Counted from the stretch's first letter, positions 8,081 through 17,651 are shown. The stretch: 64,000 nt of DNA from Paenibacillus sp. Root444D2 (GCF_001426375.1 NZ_LMEO01000034.1:330284-394283); one strand, 5' to 3'. Made by a program: numbers and translations. Notes: generated from the letters alone by a model not told the origin.

Positions 8081-9253
8081 TTACAGCGACAAGCTGTCGA
8101 GCGGGATCTTGAACACGCTCTGCAGGACAAGCCCGACGGCCAGCGCAGTCTCGTCTTCCACGTCGGTGAGATGGAGGAATTCCACGTTCCGGCACGTTTG
8201 AGGCACTTGGGCTATCACTCGCGCTTTAAGCTCGTCGACGAACGAATCCCCCCACACCGGAAGCATGAACCCGGTGAGCAAAACCCGGTCAGGGTTGAGC
8301 AGGGTGACGATATTGGCAACGGCGTAAACGATCGCCGACCTCACCATCTCGCAAAGCTGAACGGTTTCGGGGTCTCCGGCGCGGATAGCTTCTCTGAACT
8401 GCTCCACACTCCTGCCGAGCGTCCGCAGCATGCCCCTTGAGGATGCCAGAGTGGTTAGACAGCCCCTGCCGCCGCAGTAGCACTCATAATCGTAGGGCGG
8501 CATAAATGCCTTATAGTGGCCTACCTCGCCCGCTACGAAGGAGGAGCCGGTGACCAGCAGCTTCTCTACGACGATGGCGCCACCGATGCCGCTGGCTAAT
8601 TTAAGTGTCACATTGCTTTTGGAGGAGATCAGACTTCCGCCCATATTCTCGTTGAGCGCAAGCAGATTGGTGTCATTCTCCAGAAAGACGGGCAGCCCGT
8701 ACTCGTTCTCGAGCAGCTTCGCCAGCGGTATCCGCTTCCAGCCGAGCCCCGGCGAGCGAAGCAAAATGCCTTCGGAGGAGTCAACGAGTCCATGGACGCT
8801 GAAGCCGATTCCCTTCAGGCTGGTAGGGTCAGGGGTCTGGCCCATGAGTTTGTCGATCACGCTGCGGATCACCCTAAGCAAGTCCTCTTCGGTCTCGTAA
8901 CGGTCTGCCTTCACTTCGGCTTCCGCCAAGCGGACGTGCTGAAAATTATATACCGCTCCCCGTGCCGATGTGCCTGACAATTCAATGCCGATCGCACTGA
9001 ATCGGGAACCGTTAAGCAGCAGGGGAACGCGCTTACGGCCGCTGCCGCTCTCAAGGGATTGCGGTTCGCCTTCGACGATCACTTGATCCTCGAGAAGCCG
9101 ATTGACGATGTTGGTGACGGTTTGCTGACTAAGTCCGGTTTTTCCAGCTAGCTCTACACGGGAGATCGGACATTCCGAATAGATCAGATGCAGCACCTTC
9201 TGCTGATTAATGGATTTAAGCAGCGTGTGGCTTGCATGTTTCAATGTGGACAT
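8081..9253 (-). CDS. ROK-family transcriptional repressor (paralogue 1)
   Basis: The 390-residue protein has an N-terminal winged helix (about 10-70, recognition helix LSQQTVTNIVNRLL) and a ROK sugar-kinase-like domain. The zinc motif CYCGGRGC and the GEVGHYK motif, with its conserved histidine, are present. It is a XylR-type repressor that should release DNA when a sugar binds. It diverges from the ABC transporter starting at 9565. The gap holds two copies of the 29-bp dyad, so it probably controls itself and the transporter. It closely resembles the second ROK protein at 16460, with an almost identical HTH and the same C-terminal end DSLSL. Confidence 0.9.
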   Translation of the reverse strand: MSTLKHASHTLLKSINQQKVLHLIYSECPISRVELAGKTGLSQQTVTNIVNRLLEDQVIVEGEPQSLESGSGRKRVPLLLNGSRFSAIGIELSGTSARGAVYNFQHVRLAEAEVKADRYETEEDLLRVIRSVIDKLMGQTPDPTSLKGIGFSVHGLVDSSEGILLRSPGLGWKRIPLAKLLENEYGLPVFLENDTNLLALNENMGGSLISSKSNVTLKLASGIGGAIVVEKLLVTGSSFVAGEVGHYKAFMPPYDYECYCGGRGCLTTLASSRGMLRTLGRSVEQFREAIRAGDPETVQLCEMVRSAIVYAVANIVTLLNPDRVLLTGFMLPVWGDSFVDELKARVIAQVPQTCRNVEFLHLTDVEDETALAVGLVLQSVFKIPLDSLSL

Positions 9254-9389
9254 AAGTCGACCTCTTCCTTGAACTGAACACGTTTATTCTCTTAGTAGAA
9301 ATTAGTTTACCACGCAGGTCATTACTGGGTAAAGGCAGGGATTTTTGTCGAAAGATATCTATTGTATCTAAAAGAAAAAACAGGTAATA

Positions 9390-9418
9390 TAATAATAAAT
9401 AAAATTGATTTATTAATT
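9390..9418. promoter_or_regulatory. 29-bp dyad operator (site 2)
   Basis: The right half GATTTATTAATT (9407-9418) is identical to site 1 and the left half (9390-9401) matches 9 of 12 bases, with the same 5-base spacer. It lies 137 bases before the divergent ROK start. Confidence 0.6.
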
Positions 9419-9520
9419 GAGTGTAAATTGTAAGCGTGTTCATACCACGTGAATCAGCGATTTTTAACAGATCTCTTACATAACGATAATCATCGCCAAA
9501 CAATTATCCTCTATCCTTAA

Positions 9521-9549
9521 ACTTAATAAATCAATTTTTTTTATTAATT
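9521..9549. promoter_or_regulatory. 29-bp dyad operator (site 3)
   Basis: The left half ACTTAATAAATC (9521-9532) matches site 1 at 11 of 12 bases and the right half (9538-9549) at 10 of 12, again with a 5-base spacer. It ends two bases before the GAGGGGG ribosome binding site of the lipoprotein gene, so a bound repressor would act as a roadblock or cover the start region. Confidence 0.6.
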
Positions 9550-9564
9550 AGAGGGGGTTTCAGT

Positions 9565-11016
9565 ATGAGAAACAAATTTGGAAAGATTACGGCTTTTAGC
9601 CTGGCTGTTGCCATGTCGGGTTCGCTGCTTGCAGGTTGTACAGGAAAAACGGAACAACCATCCGCAAGTCAGCCTCAGAATCAGACGAAAGTGGAAGTCT
9701 ACGAAAATGGGCTGCCGAAGATAGAAAAAGTGACGCTGAAGGTTGGTTTCTTTATGGGAGGCTATGGAAGGGAATGGTTCGATTATGCCGTGAAGTCCTT
9801 CCAGGCCAAATACCCGAACGTATCCTTCGACGTTACCGCATCGGCGGACATGAAGAACATGATTCAAACAAAAATTTCCGCAAGCAACGACAACGACATG
9901 TTCGACATTTTCAATACAACGCCGCCGTCCGGAGCACAGGGTATCATTTCCCTGGCTGAAGCCGGTAAGCTCGAGCCTTTCGATAATATGTTCGACAAGA
10001 AGCTTCCGGACGTACCGGGCAAAGCAGTGAAGGAACTCATGATGCCGGGCCTCGCCGAATCGTTTACCAAGGTGAACGGGAAGGTATACGAGTTTGCGAC
10101 TTCGAGCTCCTACGGCGGATTATTCTACAATAAGACGCTGTTCGAGCAGAAGGGCTGGAACCAGAACCCGAAGACATGGGCTGAGTTTAACGACCTGCTT
10201 GCCAAAATTAAGGCGGACGGTCTGGCTCCGATTACTTTCCCTGGAGTTTACCCTAATTACTATGACTGGGCCTTTGGACCAGCAAAGCTGTTTGAGCTGG
10301 CCGATATCAAAGGAAACGCCGATAAGGTGATCGAAAATTATAAAACGTACAACGGTCCTCAATTTACGAGCGAGGAAAGCTTGGAACACTGGAACCGACT
10401 GTATGAGCTGGGCAAGAAGGGGTACTTCCCGGAAGGACTGCCGGCCTTAACGCATACCCAGTCCCAGATGCAGGTGATTCAAGGCCAGGCCGCAATGGTT
10501 TCCACAGGAAGCCACGTGGAGAACGAAATGAAGAAGACTACGCCGGAAGACTTCAAATGGGGCTTTATGGCGGTGCCGTTTAGGGATAAGGCGGAGCAGA
10601 AGCTTTGGATCCGAAGCGGAATCACTAACTTCCAATACATGTGGGCCGGCAAGCCGGATCTAAATAAGAAGTGGTCTAAGGAATTCATTCTGTGGCTGAT
10701 GACGCTAGATAACCAACAGTTTGCCGCAGAAAAGGCGGGCGCTCTCCCGATGAGAAAAGATTTGATTGACGACGCGAGTAAAGTCGTTAAGCTGTCCACC
10801 TCTGCGCAGGCGATTCTAAAGTATATTAAGGATAATGATGCCCGTTCTTATAAGCCGCACAGAACCGTCAGCATCTCCGATCCGAACCTGGCCAAAGCTA
10901 ATAAGATGGTGGAAGAAGCCACGGTGAAGATCGTATTAGGTAAGCAGGATCCGAAGCCGATTCTCGAAGAAGCGGACGCTTTGCTCAAGAAAGCGGTAGA
11001 AGCTCAGAAGAAATAA
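9565..11016 (+). CDS. Sugar ABC transporter substrate-binding lipoprotein
   Basis: This 483-residue family 1 extracellular solute-binding protein carries a lipoprotein signal (LLAGC, lipidated Cys25) and should be anchored outside the membrane. It binds an oligosaccharide for the two permeases that follow. The start ATG has GAGGGGG directly upstream. It is the first gene of an operon running at least to 15009. An inverted repeat at 11027-11045 separates it from the permease genes, fitting higher expression of the binding protein. No ATPase gene is present, as is usual for CUT1 systems in this group, which share an MsmX-like ATPase. The substrate cannot be told from sequence. Confidence 0.92.
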   Translation: MRNKFGKITAFSLAVAMSGSLLAGCTGKTEQPSASQPQNQTKVEVYENGLPKIEKVTLKVGFFMGGYGREWFDYAVKSFQAKYPNVSFDVTASADMKNMIQTKISASNDNDMFDIFNTTPPSGAQGIISLAEAGKLEPFDNMFDKKLPDVPGKAVKELMMPGLAESFTKVNGKVYEFATSSSYGGLFYNKTLFEQKGWNQNPKTWAEFNDLLAKIKADGLAPITFPGVYPNYYDWAFGPAKLFELADIKGNADKVIENYKTYNGPQFTSEESLEHWNRLYELGKKGYFPEGLPALTHTQSQMQVIQGQAAMVSTGSHVENEMKKTTPEDFKWGFMAVPFRDKAEQKLWIRSGITNFQYMWAGKPDLNKKWSKEFILWLMTLDNQQFAAEKAGALPMRKDLIDDASKVVKLSTSAQAILKYIKDNDARSYKPHRTVSISDPNLAKANKMVEEATVKIVLGKQDPKPILEEADALLKKAVEAQKK

Positions 11017-11026
11017 GTTCATAGGC

Positions 11027-11048
11027 GGGGAGGGATTCTCTCCCCTTT
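11027..11048 (+). other. Intercistronic hairpin after the binding-protein gene
   Basis: GGGGAG (11027-11032) pairs with CTCCCC (11040-11045), followed by TTTACC. It is too weak for a firm terminator. It may lower permease expression relative to the binding protein or protect the upstream mRNA. Confidence 0.45.
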
Positions 11049-11078
11049 ACCATTTCCCTTCATAGGAGTTGACTTCCT

Positions 11079-12026
11079 TTGTCCGAACCCACTGTACTGA
11101 AAGTTAAATCCGCTTCCTCCGGCAGCATGGGACTGGATAAAGCGCGGACGCAGAAGTGGATTTTTCTAATCATGGCCGTCGTGCCGCCGTTCGGTGGCTA
11201 TCTGCTGTTTACGCTGCTTCCGAATGTTTTATCCGTTTACTATGCGTTATTGGATTGGGACGGGCTAACGGATTCCAAATTTGTAGGGCTCAGCAACTTT
11301 GTTACCGCGATTCAGGACGAGTATGTATGGCGGGCGCTAAAGCACAACCTTATTTTTATGGCAACGGTACCGGCACTTGTCGTACTCATTTCCTTAGTGC
11401 TAGCTTATCTGGTCACATACAAGACTTATGTGGAAAATGAGTTCCTGAAAATCTTGTTTTTTTTTCCGAACGTCTTATCCATTGTTGTCGTTGCTCTATT
11501 ATGGGCATTCATATATGACGGCACGTACGGCCTGCTTAACAGCGGTTTGAAGCTGCTTGGGATCGATATGAACCATTTTTATTGGCTGGGCAGCGAAGGT
11601 ACGGCACTGTGGGCGCTGATTCCTCCATGGGTTTGGGGTGGCGTCGGGCTCTATGTCATCATTTTCGTAAATGCGATGTCGGCCATTCCCAAGTCGCTGT
11701 ATGAATCGGCTATTATCGAAGGCGCAGGACATATGACACGGTTATTCAAGATTACACTGCCGCTCATTTTGCCCGTCGTCCGGGTCAGTGCGTTATTCCT
11801 CGTGATCAGCACGCTCAAGACATTCGAGCTTATTCTGATTATGACTAACGGCGGCCCATCCGGCTCCACGGATGTAATCGGTCTCTATATGTTCAACCTT
11901 GCTTTCGGTAAAGAGTACATCAACTACGGTTACGCTTCCGCTGTCGGTATGATTCTCTTCGTCATCTTGATCACGGCCAAACTGCTGATGGATAAGTTTC
12001 TGCCAAACCGAAGCGTAGAGTATTAG
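11079..12026 (+). CDS. Sugar ABC transporter permease, MalF/UgpA type
   Basis: A 315-residue inner-membrane permease with about six helices. The cytoplasmic EAA loop that docks the ATPase is visible as YESAIIEGAGHMTRLFKITLP. The start is TTG at 11079 with AGGAG at 11064-11068. It works with the next gene to form the channel for the sugar bound by the lipoprotein upstream. Confidence 0.92.
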   Translation: MSEPTVLKVKSASSGSMGLDKARTQKWIFLIMAVVPPFGGYLLFTLLPNVLSVYYALLDWDGLTDSKFVGLSNFVTAIQDEYVWRALKHNLIFMATVPALVVLISLVLAYLVTYKTYVENEFLKILFFFPNVLSIVVVALLWAFIYDGTYGLLNSGLKLLGIDMNHFYWLGSEGTALWALIPPWVWGGVGLYVIIFVNAMSAIPKSLYESAIIEGAGHMTRLFKITLPLILPVVRVSALFLVISTLKTFELILIMTNGGPSGSTDVIGLYMFNLAFGKEYINYGYASAVGMILFVILITAKLLMDKFLPNRSVEY

Positions 12027-12052
12027 AGCCTACTTTTTAAAGCGGGGAGAAG

Positions 12053-12895
12053 ATGAAATTGAAGGAAAAAATGACGTATATGGACGTCCTATGGCGTCTG
12101 GTGCTGTATGTTTGGGCTTTGTCGATACTGTTTCCGCTGGTGTGGGTGTTCTACGAGTCTCTGAAGTCCAATCCGGAGTTTTTCAAGGACATCTGGAGCC
12201 TTCCCAAAAAGCTGCAGTGGTCCAATTACACAACAGCCTGGACGGAATATGGCTTCGGTCGTTCGCTGCTAAATACGCTTTATTATGTAGGCGGAAGCCT
12301 TGTACTCAGCTTGTTCTTTACTACGCTTAACGCTTATGCATTGACTCGGATGGAATTTAAGGGACGGCAGTTGATCTGGGGCCTCATTATGCTTTCCTTG
12401 TTCCTGCCGGGGATTAACGCCCTGGTTCCGCAGTACGTGATCATGAGGGAGCTCCATTTGACGAACAGCTTAACGGGGTTAATCTTATTATCCTCCTTGG
12501 GAGAAAGTGTGTTCTATCTGATGCTGCTCGGAGGCTTTATGAAGTCGCTTCCCAAGGATTTGGAGGAAAGTGCGCATATGGACGGCGCTTCGATCTTCCA
12601 GGTGTTCTGGCGGGTGATCGTTCCCTTGTCCACTCCAGGGATTGTTACGGTTGCGATTTTTAAATTCCTGGGCTTCTATAACAATTTTATGGGGCCGTTC
12701 ATCTATTTGAGCGATCCCAAGAAATATACGATTGCGGTGCAGATGTACCAAGCCAACAAAATGATGGAGTTTACAGCGGACTGGGTTACGTTGTTTGCAG
12801 GAGTGACGATTGCGATGGTGCCTTCGGTCATTATGTTCATGTTGTTCCAGCGGATGATTATGCAGGGCGCCACTTTAGGTGCGGTTAAGGGTTAA
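12053..12895 (+). CDS. Sugar ABC transporter permease, MalG/UgpE type
   Basis: A 280-residue permease with six predicted helices and the EAA motif EESAHMDGASIFQVFWRVIVP. The C-terminal GATLGAVKG ending is typical of the MalG partner in CUT1 systems. The start at 12053 has GGGGAGA immediately upstream. It pairs with the preceding permease. Confidence 0.92.
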   Translation: MKLKEKMTYMDVLWRLVLYVWALSILFPLVWVFYESLKSNPEFFKDIWSLPKKLQWSNYTTAWTEYGFGRSLLNTLYYVGGSLVLSLFFTTLNAYALTRMEFKGRQLIWGLIMLSLFLPGINALVPQYVIMRELHLTNSLTGLILLSSLGESVFYLMLLGGFMKSLPKDLEESAHMDGASIFQVFWRVIVPLSTPGIVTVAIFKFLGFYNNFMGPFIYLSDPKKYTIAVQMYQANKMMEFTADWVTLFAGVTIAMVPSVIMFMLFQRMIMQGATLGAVKG

Positions 12896-12987
12896 TCTAG
12901 ATCATGAATCGGTGTATCGACGTTCCGCCGGTACATGTATTTGTGACACAACAGGTTAAAAGCTGTTTGCAAAAAGGAGAATGCTGC

Positions 12988-13968
12988 ATGAAGATTGCTG
13001 TAATCGGCTGCGGTACTATGGGCCGTACCCATGGGGCCGAATGGATTAGAATGCCCGGTATTGAGCTTGTCGGTGTATGTGATATGCAGGAAGAAGCCGC
13101 CATTGCGCTTGCTGGGAATTTGGAGACAAAGGCTTATTTCAATTTCGATCAAATGGTATCGGAGGCGGGGCCGGATGTTGTAGACGTCTGCCTGCCTACT
13201 CATATGCATAAGGAATTTGTTCTCAGGACTGCCCGTCACGGGAAGCATATCATTTGCGAGAAGCCCATCGGATTGTCGCCCGAGGAAGCGGATGAAATGG
13301 CCGTTGTCAGCGAGCAGCACGGAGTACGGCTGTTTATCGGGCATGTGGTACGCTTCTTCCCAAGCTATTCCGATATTCGCCGCAAAGCTGCGGAAGGAGT
13401 CATCGGAAAGCCAGGAGTGCTGCATACAAGACGGATGGGCGGCAATCCGGGTATTGCCAAGACTTGGTACGCCAATAGTGATATCAGCGGTGGTGTGATC
13501 CTTGACCTAATGATTCACGATATTGATTTTGCTCAAAGCATCTTCGGGAAGGCTGTATCCGTGTATGCAATGAACCGCAGGCATGAGAGTCTCGACTATG
13601 CTTTGGCTACCCTGCGTTTCGAAAATGGCGGGATTGCGCATCTCGAGGGCTATTGGGGATTTCCGGGACCTTTTACGACGAGTGTGGAATTGGCGGGCAG
13701 CGGAGGTGTCATCCGCTTTAACAGTGAGGATGCCGTTTCACTCAAGAATTTCAAGGCAAATAGGGATTTATCGGATACCCCGGATGTTGCGATTCCCAAA
13801 AGCCCTTTTATGCATAATCCGTATTACCTGGAGCTGGCTCATTTCGTGGAGTGCCTACGGACCGGCACCGAGCCGGGCATAACGATCGCTGACGCCCGGA
13901 GTGCGCTGAAGACGGGCCTTGCCGCGATTGAATCTGCCGCATCAGGACGTCCGGTACGTATACAGTAA
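12988..13968 (+). CDS. Gfo/Idh/MocA-family oxidoreductase
   Basis: The 326-residue NAD(P)-dependent enzyme starts at ATG 12988, supported by AAAGGAGA at 12973-12980; an upstream frame from 12904 has no ribosome binding site. The Rossmann motif IGCGTMG, the CEKPIGL motif with its lysine, and LMIHDIDF in the C-terminal domain are all present. Enzymes of this family oxidise or reduce a sugar or inositol hydroxyl group. Being in the transporter operon, it probably acts on the imported sugar, possibly in a 3-keto-glycoside or inositol-type route. The exact substrate is unknown. Confidence 0.88.
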   Translation: MKIAVIGCGTMGRTHGAEWIRMPGIELVGVCDMQEEAAIALAGNLETKAYFNFDQMVSEAGPDVVDVCLPTHMHKEFVLRTARHGKHIICEKPIGLSPEEADEMAVVSEQHGVRLFIGHVVRFFPSYSDIRRKAAEGVIGKPGVLHTRRMGGNPGIAKTWYANSDISGGVILDLMIHDIDFAQSIFGKAVSVYAMNRRHESLDYALATLRFENGGIAHLEGYWGFPGPFTTSVELAGSGGVIRFNSEDAVSLKNFKANRDLSDTPDVAIPKSPFMHNPYYLELAHFVECLRTGTEPGITIADARSALKTGLAAIESAASGRPVRIQ

Positions 13969-13986
13969 TGGAGAGGGAGAGAAGCA

Positions 13987-15009
13987 GTGTCTGAGTTAAC
14001 GAATGTTGTAAAGATAGGAATGATCAGCTTCGCCCATGGCCATGCTGCCGGCTTCTATCGCCAGCTTCGGAGGCTACCGGGAGTGAAGGTAACGGGCATA
14101 TCGGATGAGAACCGTGCCCGGGTGGAGCCGTATTTGCAGGAGGATGCCGAAATCCGTTATTTTGCGGATTACCGTGAGTTGCTAAGCAGCGGATGTGATG
14201 CGGTGGTCATCTGCTCGGAGAACGTTCATCATGCCGAGCTCACGATTTCCGCAGCGGAAGCGGGAAAGCATGTGCTGTGCGAGAAGCCGCTCGGCTTGAA
14301 CGTGGAGGAAATGAAACAGATGGTAGCTGCCTGCGAGAAGAACGGAGTCCAGCTAATGACGGCGTTTCCCTGCCGCTTCCTCCCTGCAATTGTGCAGGCG
14401 AAAGCAGCGATCGACAGGGGCGAGATCGGTGAGATCGTTGCAGTGAAAGGCACGAACCGGGGCACCATGCCGGGAGGCTGGTTCATTGATCCAGCGCTAT
14501 CTGGCGGAGGCGCCCTACTGGATCATTCCGTACATGTCATGGATCTGCTCAACTGGATGCTGGAAAGTCCTGTAAAGGAGGTATACGCTGAAGTTGCAAC
14601 CCTGTTCCATGAGATTCCGGTGGATGACGCCGGAATACTGCACGTGAAGTTCGCGAACGGAGCTTTTGCTTCGATCGATACCAGCTGGTCGCGCACGAAG
14701 TCTTTCCCTTACTGGGGCGATGTTACGATGGAGATTGTAGGAACGAACGGTCTGCTTTCCGTCAATGCCTTCGCCCAGAAGAGCGAGGTCTACAGCGACG
14801 AGAGTATGAAAGCCCAGTGGAGCTACTGGGGAGATGATATGAACCAAAGTCTGGTGCAGGCTTTCATCGATGCGATAAGAAGCAACCGGGAAGTACCGAT
14901 TACCGGCATGGACGGCCTTCGGTCGGCTGCTGTCGCTTTGGCGGCTTATGAATCGGTTCGACGGGGCAAGCCGGTTAATTTAGATGAAAGCGGACGCGTG
15001 AAGGCTTAG
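13987..15009 (+). CDS. Gfo/Idh/MocA-family oxidoreductase (second, divergent)
   Basis: This 340-residue paralogue starts at GTG 13987 behind GGAGAGGGAGAG. It keeps CEKPLGL and the C-terminal LLDHSVHVMDLLNW, but the usual glycine-rich dinucleotide loop is replaced by IGMISFAHGHA, so cofactor binding may differ from its neighbour. It follows the first oxidoreductase by 18 bases. A pair of such enzymes in one operon often carries out an oxidation and a later reduction of the same sugar. Confidence 0.85.
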   Translation: MSELTNVVKIGMISFAHGHAAGFYRQLRRLPGVKVTGISDENRARVEPYLQEDAEIRYFADYRELLSSGCDAVVICSENVHHAELTISAAEAGKHVLCEKPLGLNVEEMKQMVAACEKNGVQLMTAFPCRFLPAIVQAKAAIDRGEIGEIVAVKGTNRGTMPGGWFIDPALSGGGALLDHSVHVMDLLNWMLESPVKEVYAEVATLFHEIPVDDAGILHVKFANGAFASIDTSWSRTKSFPYWGDVTMEIVGTNGLLSVNAFAQKSEVYSDESMKAQWSYWGDDMNQSLVQAFIDAIRSNREVPITGMDGLRSAAVALAAYESVRRGKPVNLDESGRVKA

Positions 15010-15114
15010 GGGGAAGTAAGCTGGCGCAGGAATCATTTTAGCAGATATAGGCTAGGCGGTTGAGCGATAAATGGATAAGAATGTTGATTCATTTTGCATG
15101 GAGGTGGGCGGTTT

Positions 15115-16224
15115 ATGGCCGAGAATAATCAACCGACAGGGAATGCCCTTCAGTTGGATAAGCATATGAAAGTGGAGACTGGCGGAGTTGTCAGGAAAGA
15201 GTGGCACACTCCCCTAGAGAGTCCGTTCCGCGTTTCCGGCCTTGCCTGGTGGAACTTGGAGTACCAGTACCGCCGCCTTCCGGTGAAGCCGAACGAGGAG
15301 ATCCCGTCCGCAGTGGATGACCTGGCTAACTGCACTGCGGGCGGACAGATCCGCTTCCAGACGGACTCGCCGTCGGTGGCGGTTCGGATGCGATTGAAAG
15401 CCAAGACCGGCATGTATCATATGCCGGCTACGGGTGAAGGCGGAGTCGATGCTTACATAGGCGAAGCCGGTGCCCAGCTGTATGCCGGGACGGCTAGGTT
15501 TCTGCCGTCGCAGCAGGAGTACGAGAGCGAACTGTTTGCAGGAGAGAGCGGCGGTCTGCGCCAGTTTACCCTGAATCTCCCCTTGTATCAAGGGGTAGAG
15601 GCAGTCTGGATCGGTTTGGAGCCAGGTGCGCGGATTCTTCCCCCTAAGGCTTATGAATCGGAGAAGCGGATTGTCCTGTACGGCACCTCGATCGGGCAGG
15701 GAGGATGCGCTTCCCGCCCGGGAATGGCGTACACGAATATTCTTAGCCGAAGGATCAATTATGAGTTTATTAATCTCGGCTTTTCCGGCAACGGCAAGGG
15801 CGAGCCCGAGCTGGCCCGCCTCATTTCTCAGATCGAGGACCCAGCGCTGCTCGTCCTTGATTATGAAGGCAACTCTGGCAGCACCGAAAGCTACCGTCAG
15901 ACGCTGCCGGAGTTTATCCGCATTCTGCGGGAAGCTCACCCGGAGGCACCGATGCTCGTCATATCGCGGGTCCCATACGGGCTGGAGCCGCTGAAGCCCG
16001 AGCTGCTGCGCAGTCGGCTGGAACGACTGACGTTCCAGCGAGAGCATGTTGAGCAGCTGCAGGAACAGGGAGACCGCCGTCTATTCTTCTTCGACGGCTC
16101 AACACTGCTCGGCGCAGATCCGGCTGAAGCGACCGTGGACGGTGTCCACCCGACGGACATGGGCTTCATGCGCATGGCCGACGGTCTTGAGCCGGTGCTG
16201 CGGCGAATCCTGGCGGATTCATAG
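15115..16224 (+). CDS. GxDLY/SGNH-type carbohydrate esterase
   Basis: The 369-residue protein starts at ATG 15115 with GGAGGTGG seven bases upstream; the earlier ATG at 15094 overlaps no good signal. The N-terminal half holds a GxDLY-type motif (GGVDAYIG), and the C-terminal half is an SGNH hydrolase with nucleophile S192 in YGTSIGQGG, a GFSGNG block, and D342/H345 in DGVHPTDMGF. No signal peptide is seen, so it should work in the cytoplasm, removing acetyl or similar esters from imported sugars. The GDS serine block reads GTS, as is common in this subfamily. Confidence 0.82.
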   Translation: MAENNQPTGNALQLDKHMKVETGGVVRKEWHTPLESPFRVSGLAWWNLEYQYRRLPVKPNEEIPSAVDDLANCTAGGQIRFQTDSPSVAVRMRLKAKTGMYHMPATGEGGVDAYIGEAGAQLYAGTARFLPSQQEYESELFAGESGGLRQFTLNLPLYQGVEAVWIGLEPGARILPPKAYESEKRIVLYGTSIGQGGCASRPGMAYTNILSRRINYEFINLGFSGNGKGEPELARLISQIEDPALLVLDYEGNSGSTESYRQTLPEFIRILREAHPEAPMLVISRVPYGLEPLKPELLRSRLERLTFQREHVEQLQEQGDRRLFFFDGSTLLGADPAEATVDGVHPTDMGFMRMADGLEPVLRRILADS

Positions 16225-16459
16225 AAGAGTTGCACCATCGATACTAAGTCAGGTTCTCCATGCGGTAATGCCCCGGGACGGAGTGGGCAAAAGATCGTTA
16301 GAACGTAAAATCCGGCGTAGCGATCAGGTAAAATGCCGCATGCGGGCTCCATTATTGAGTAACATAGCAGCCCGAAATCACGAAGCTTTTTCGCCAAATG
16401 GTTGGTCTCTTAAATTGTGTATACACCCCGGAACGCCAAAAGGAGTGGTGAAAAAGCGA

Positions 16460-17620
16460 ATGACTAGAGTAACCAGCCAGCAACTGCTCAAATCGATTAA
16501 TCAGCAGAAGGTGCTGCACCTGATCTTTGCCGAAGGACCGATATCCCGCGTGGAGTTGGCCGACAAAACGGGGCTGACTCAGCAAACCGTGACCAATATC
16601 GTCAACCGGCTGCTGCTGGAGGATATCGTAATCGAGGGTACGCCCGGCGCAAGCAGCGGAGGCCGCAAGCCGGTTCCGCTGACGATCAATGTCGCCAACA
16701 TGTTCGCCATCGGCATCGAACTCGCGGGGAAATATGTCCAGGGGGCCCTGCACAATTTTCGCTACGATCTTGTCGGCGAAGCCAGGCGCCCGGTAGATCG
16801 GTACGTGAACGAAGACCATATTATCGCCACCGTGTGCGAGGTTATCGATGAGCTCCTGCAGCTAGTTCCGGAACGGAGCCGGATCAAAGGGATCGGCCTG
16901 AGCATTCAGGGACTGGTGGTTTCCAAGCAGGGAATCGCACTGCGACTGCCTGGTTTTGGGTGGGGCCGGTTTCCTTTGCAGGAGCGGCTGGAGAATAGGT
17001 ACGATATGCCCTTCTATCTGGAAAACGACGTTAATTTATTGGCGATCAATGAAAACATGAATGGAAGCCTTAGGGGCTCGTCGAACAATATAACGCTGAA
17101 ATTCGATTACGGCATAGGCGGCGCGATCGTAGCCGATAATCAGTTGGTGACCGGGTCCAATTTCGTAGCTGGGGAATTTGGGCATTACAAGGCTTTCACG
17201 GGTGCCAACGTTTACCGCTGCCACTGCGGGGGAATGGGCTGCCTGACTACGCTTGCATCAACAAGCGGACTGGCAATGAATGCCGGATTGACGCTGGATG
17301 AGTTCGCTGAAGGCGTTCGTACCGGCGAGCCGCGGATGGCAGAACTATACGAAACCGTTGTGACGGCGCTCTGCTTGGCCGTTAGCAACGTGGTGACGTT
17401 TCTAAATCCCGACCAGGTGCTGATGACGGGCAAGCTGCTTGAGTCGTTTGGCGATTTGCTAATCCAGGTCATGGACGAGCGGATTATGGCTAACGTGCCG
17501 GAAACGTGCCGTGGGGTGCGGCTCAATTACATGCGGCAGAAACCGAACGAAGCGGCTCTGGCCGCGGGTTTGGTGTTGAAGCGCGTATTTGAGGTACCTG
17601 TTGATAGCCTGTCGCTGTAA
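16460..17620 (+). CDS. ROK-family transcriptional repressor (paralogue 2)
   Basis: The 386-residue protein is best started at ATG 16460; a GTG at 16448 is an alternative because AAAAGGAG lies at 16438-16445 and is rather far from the ATG. It has the same layout as the ROK gene at 8081: winged helix with LTQQTVTNIVNRLL, ROK domain, zinc motif CHCGGMGC and the end DSLSL. The recognition helix differs from paralogue 1 by one residue, so the two may compete for the same 29-bp dyads. No copy of the dyad was seen directly upstream of this gene. Confidence 0.9.
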   Translation: MTRVTSQQLLKSINQQKVLHLIFAEGPISRVELADKTGLTQQTVTNIVNRLLLEDIVIEGTPGASSGGRKPVPLTINVANMFAIGIELAGKYVQGALHNFRYDLVGEARRPVDRYVNEDHIIATVCEVIDELLQLVPERSRIKGIGLSIQGLVVSKQGIALRLPGFGWGRFPLQERLENRYDMPFYLENDVNLLAINENMNGSLRGSSNNITLKFDYGIGGAIVADNQLVTGSNFVAGEFGHYKAFTGANVYRCHCGGMGCLTTLASTSGLAMNAGLTLDEFAEGVRTGEPRMAELYETVVTALCLAVSNVVTFLNPDQVLMTGKLLESFGDLLIQVMDERIMANVPETCRGVRLNYMRQKPNEAALAAGLVLKRVFEVPVDSLSL

Positions 17621-17651
17621 TCGGAAGGAGTGTACGGAGGAGAACGAGGAA

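Noticed and set aside
12904-12987. Longer start for the first Gfo/Idh gene
   Set aside because: No ribosome binding site at 12904; a strong one precedes ATG 12988 and the Rossmann motif starts right after it.
15214-16047. 277-residue reverse frame opposite the SGNH esterase
   Set aside because: A codon-bias shadow; the forward gene has intact catalytic motifs.
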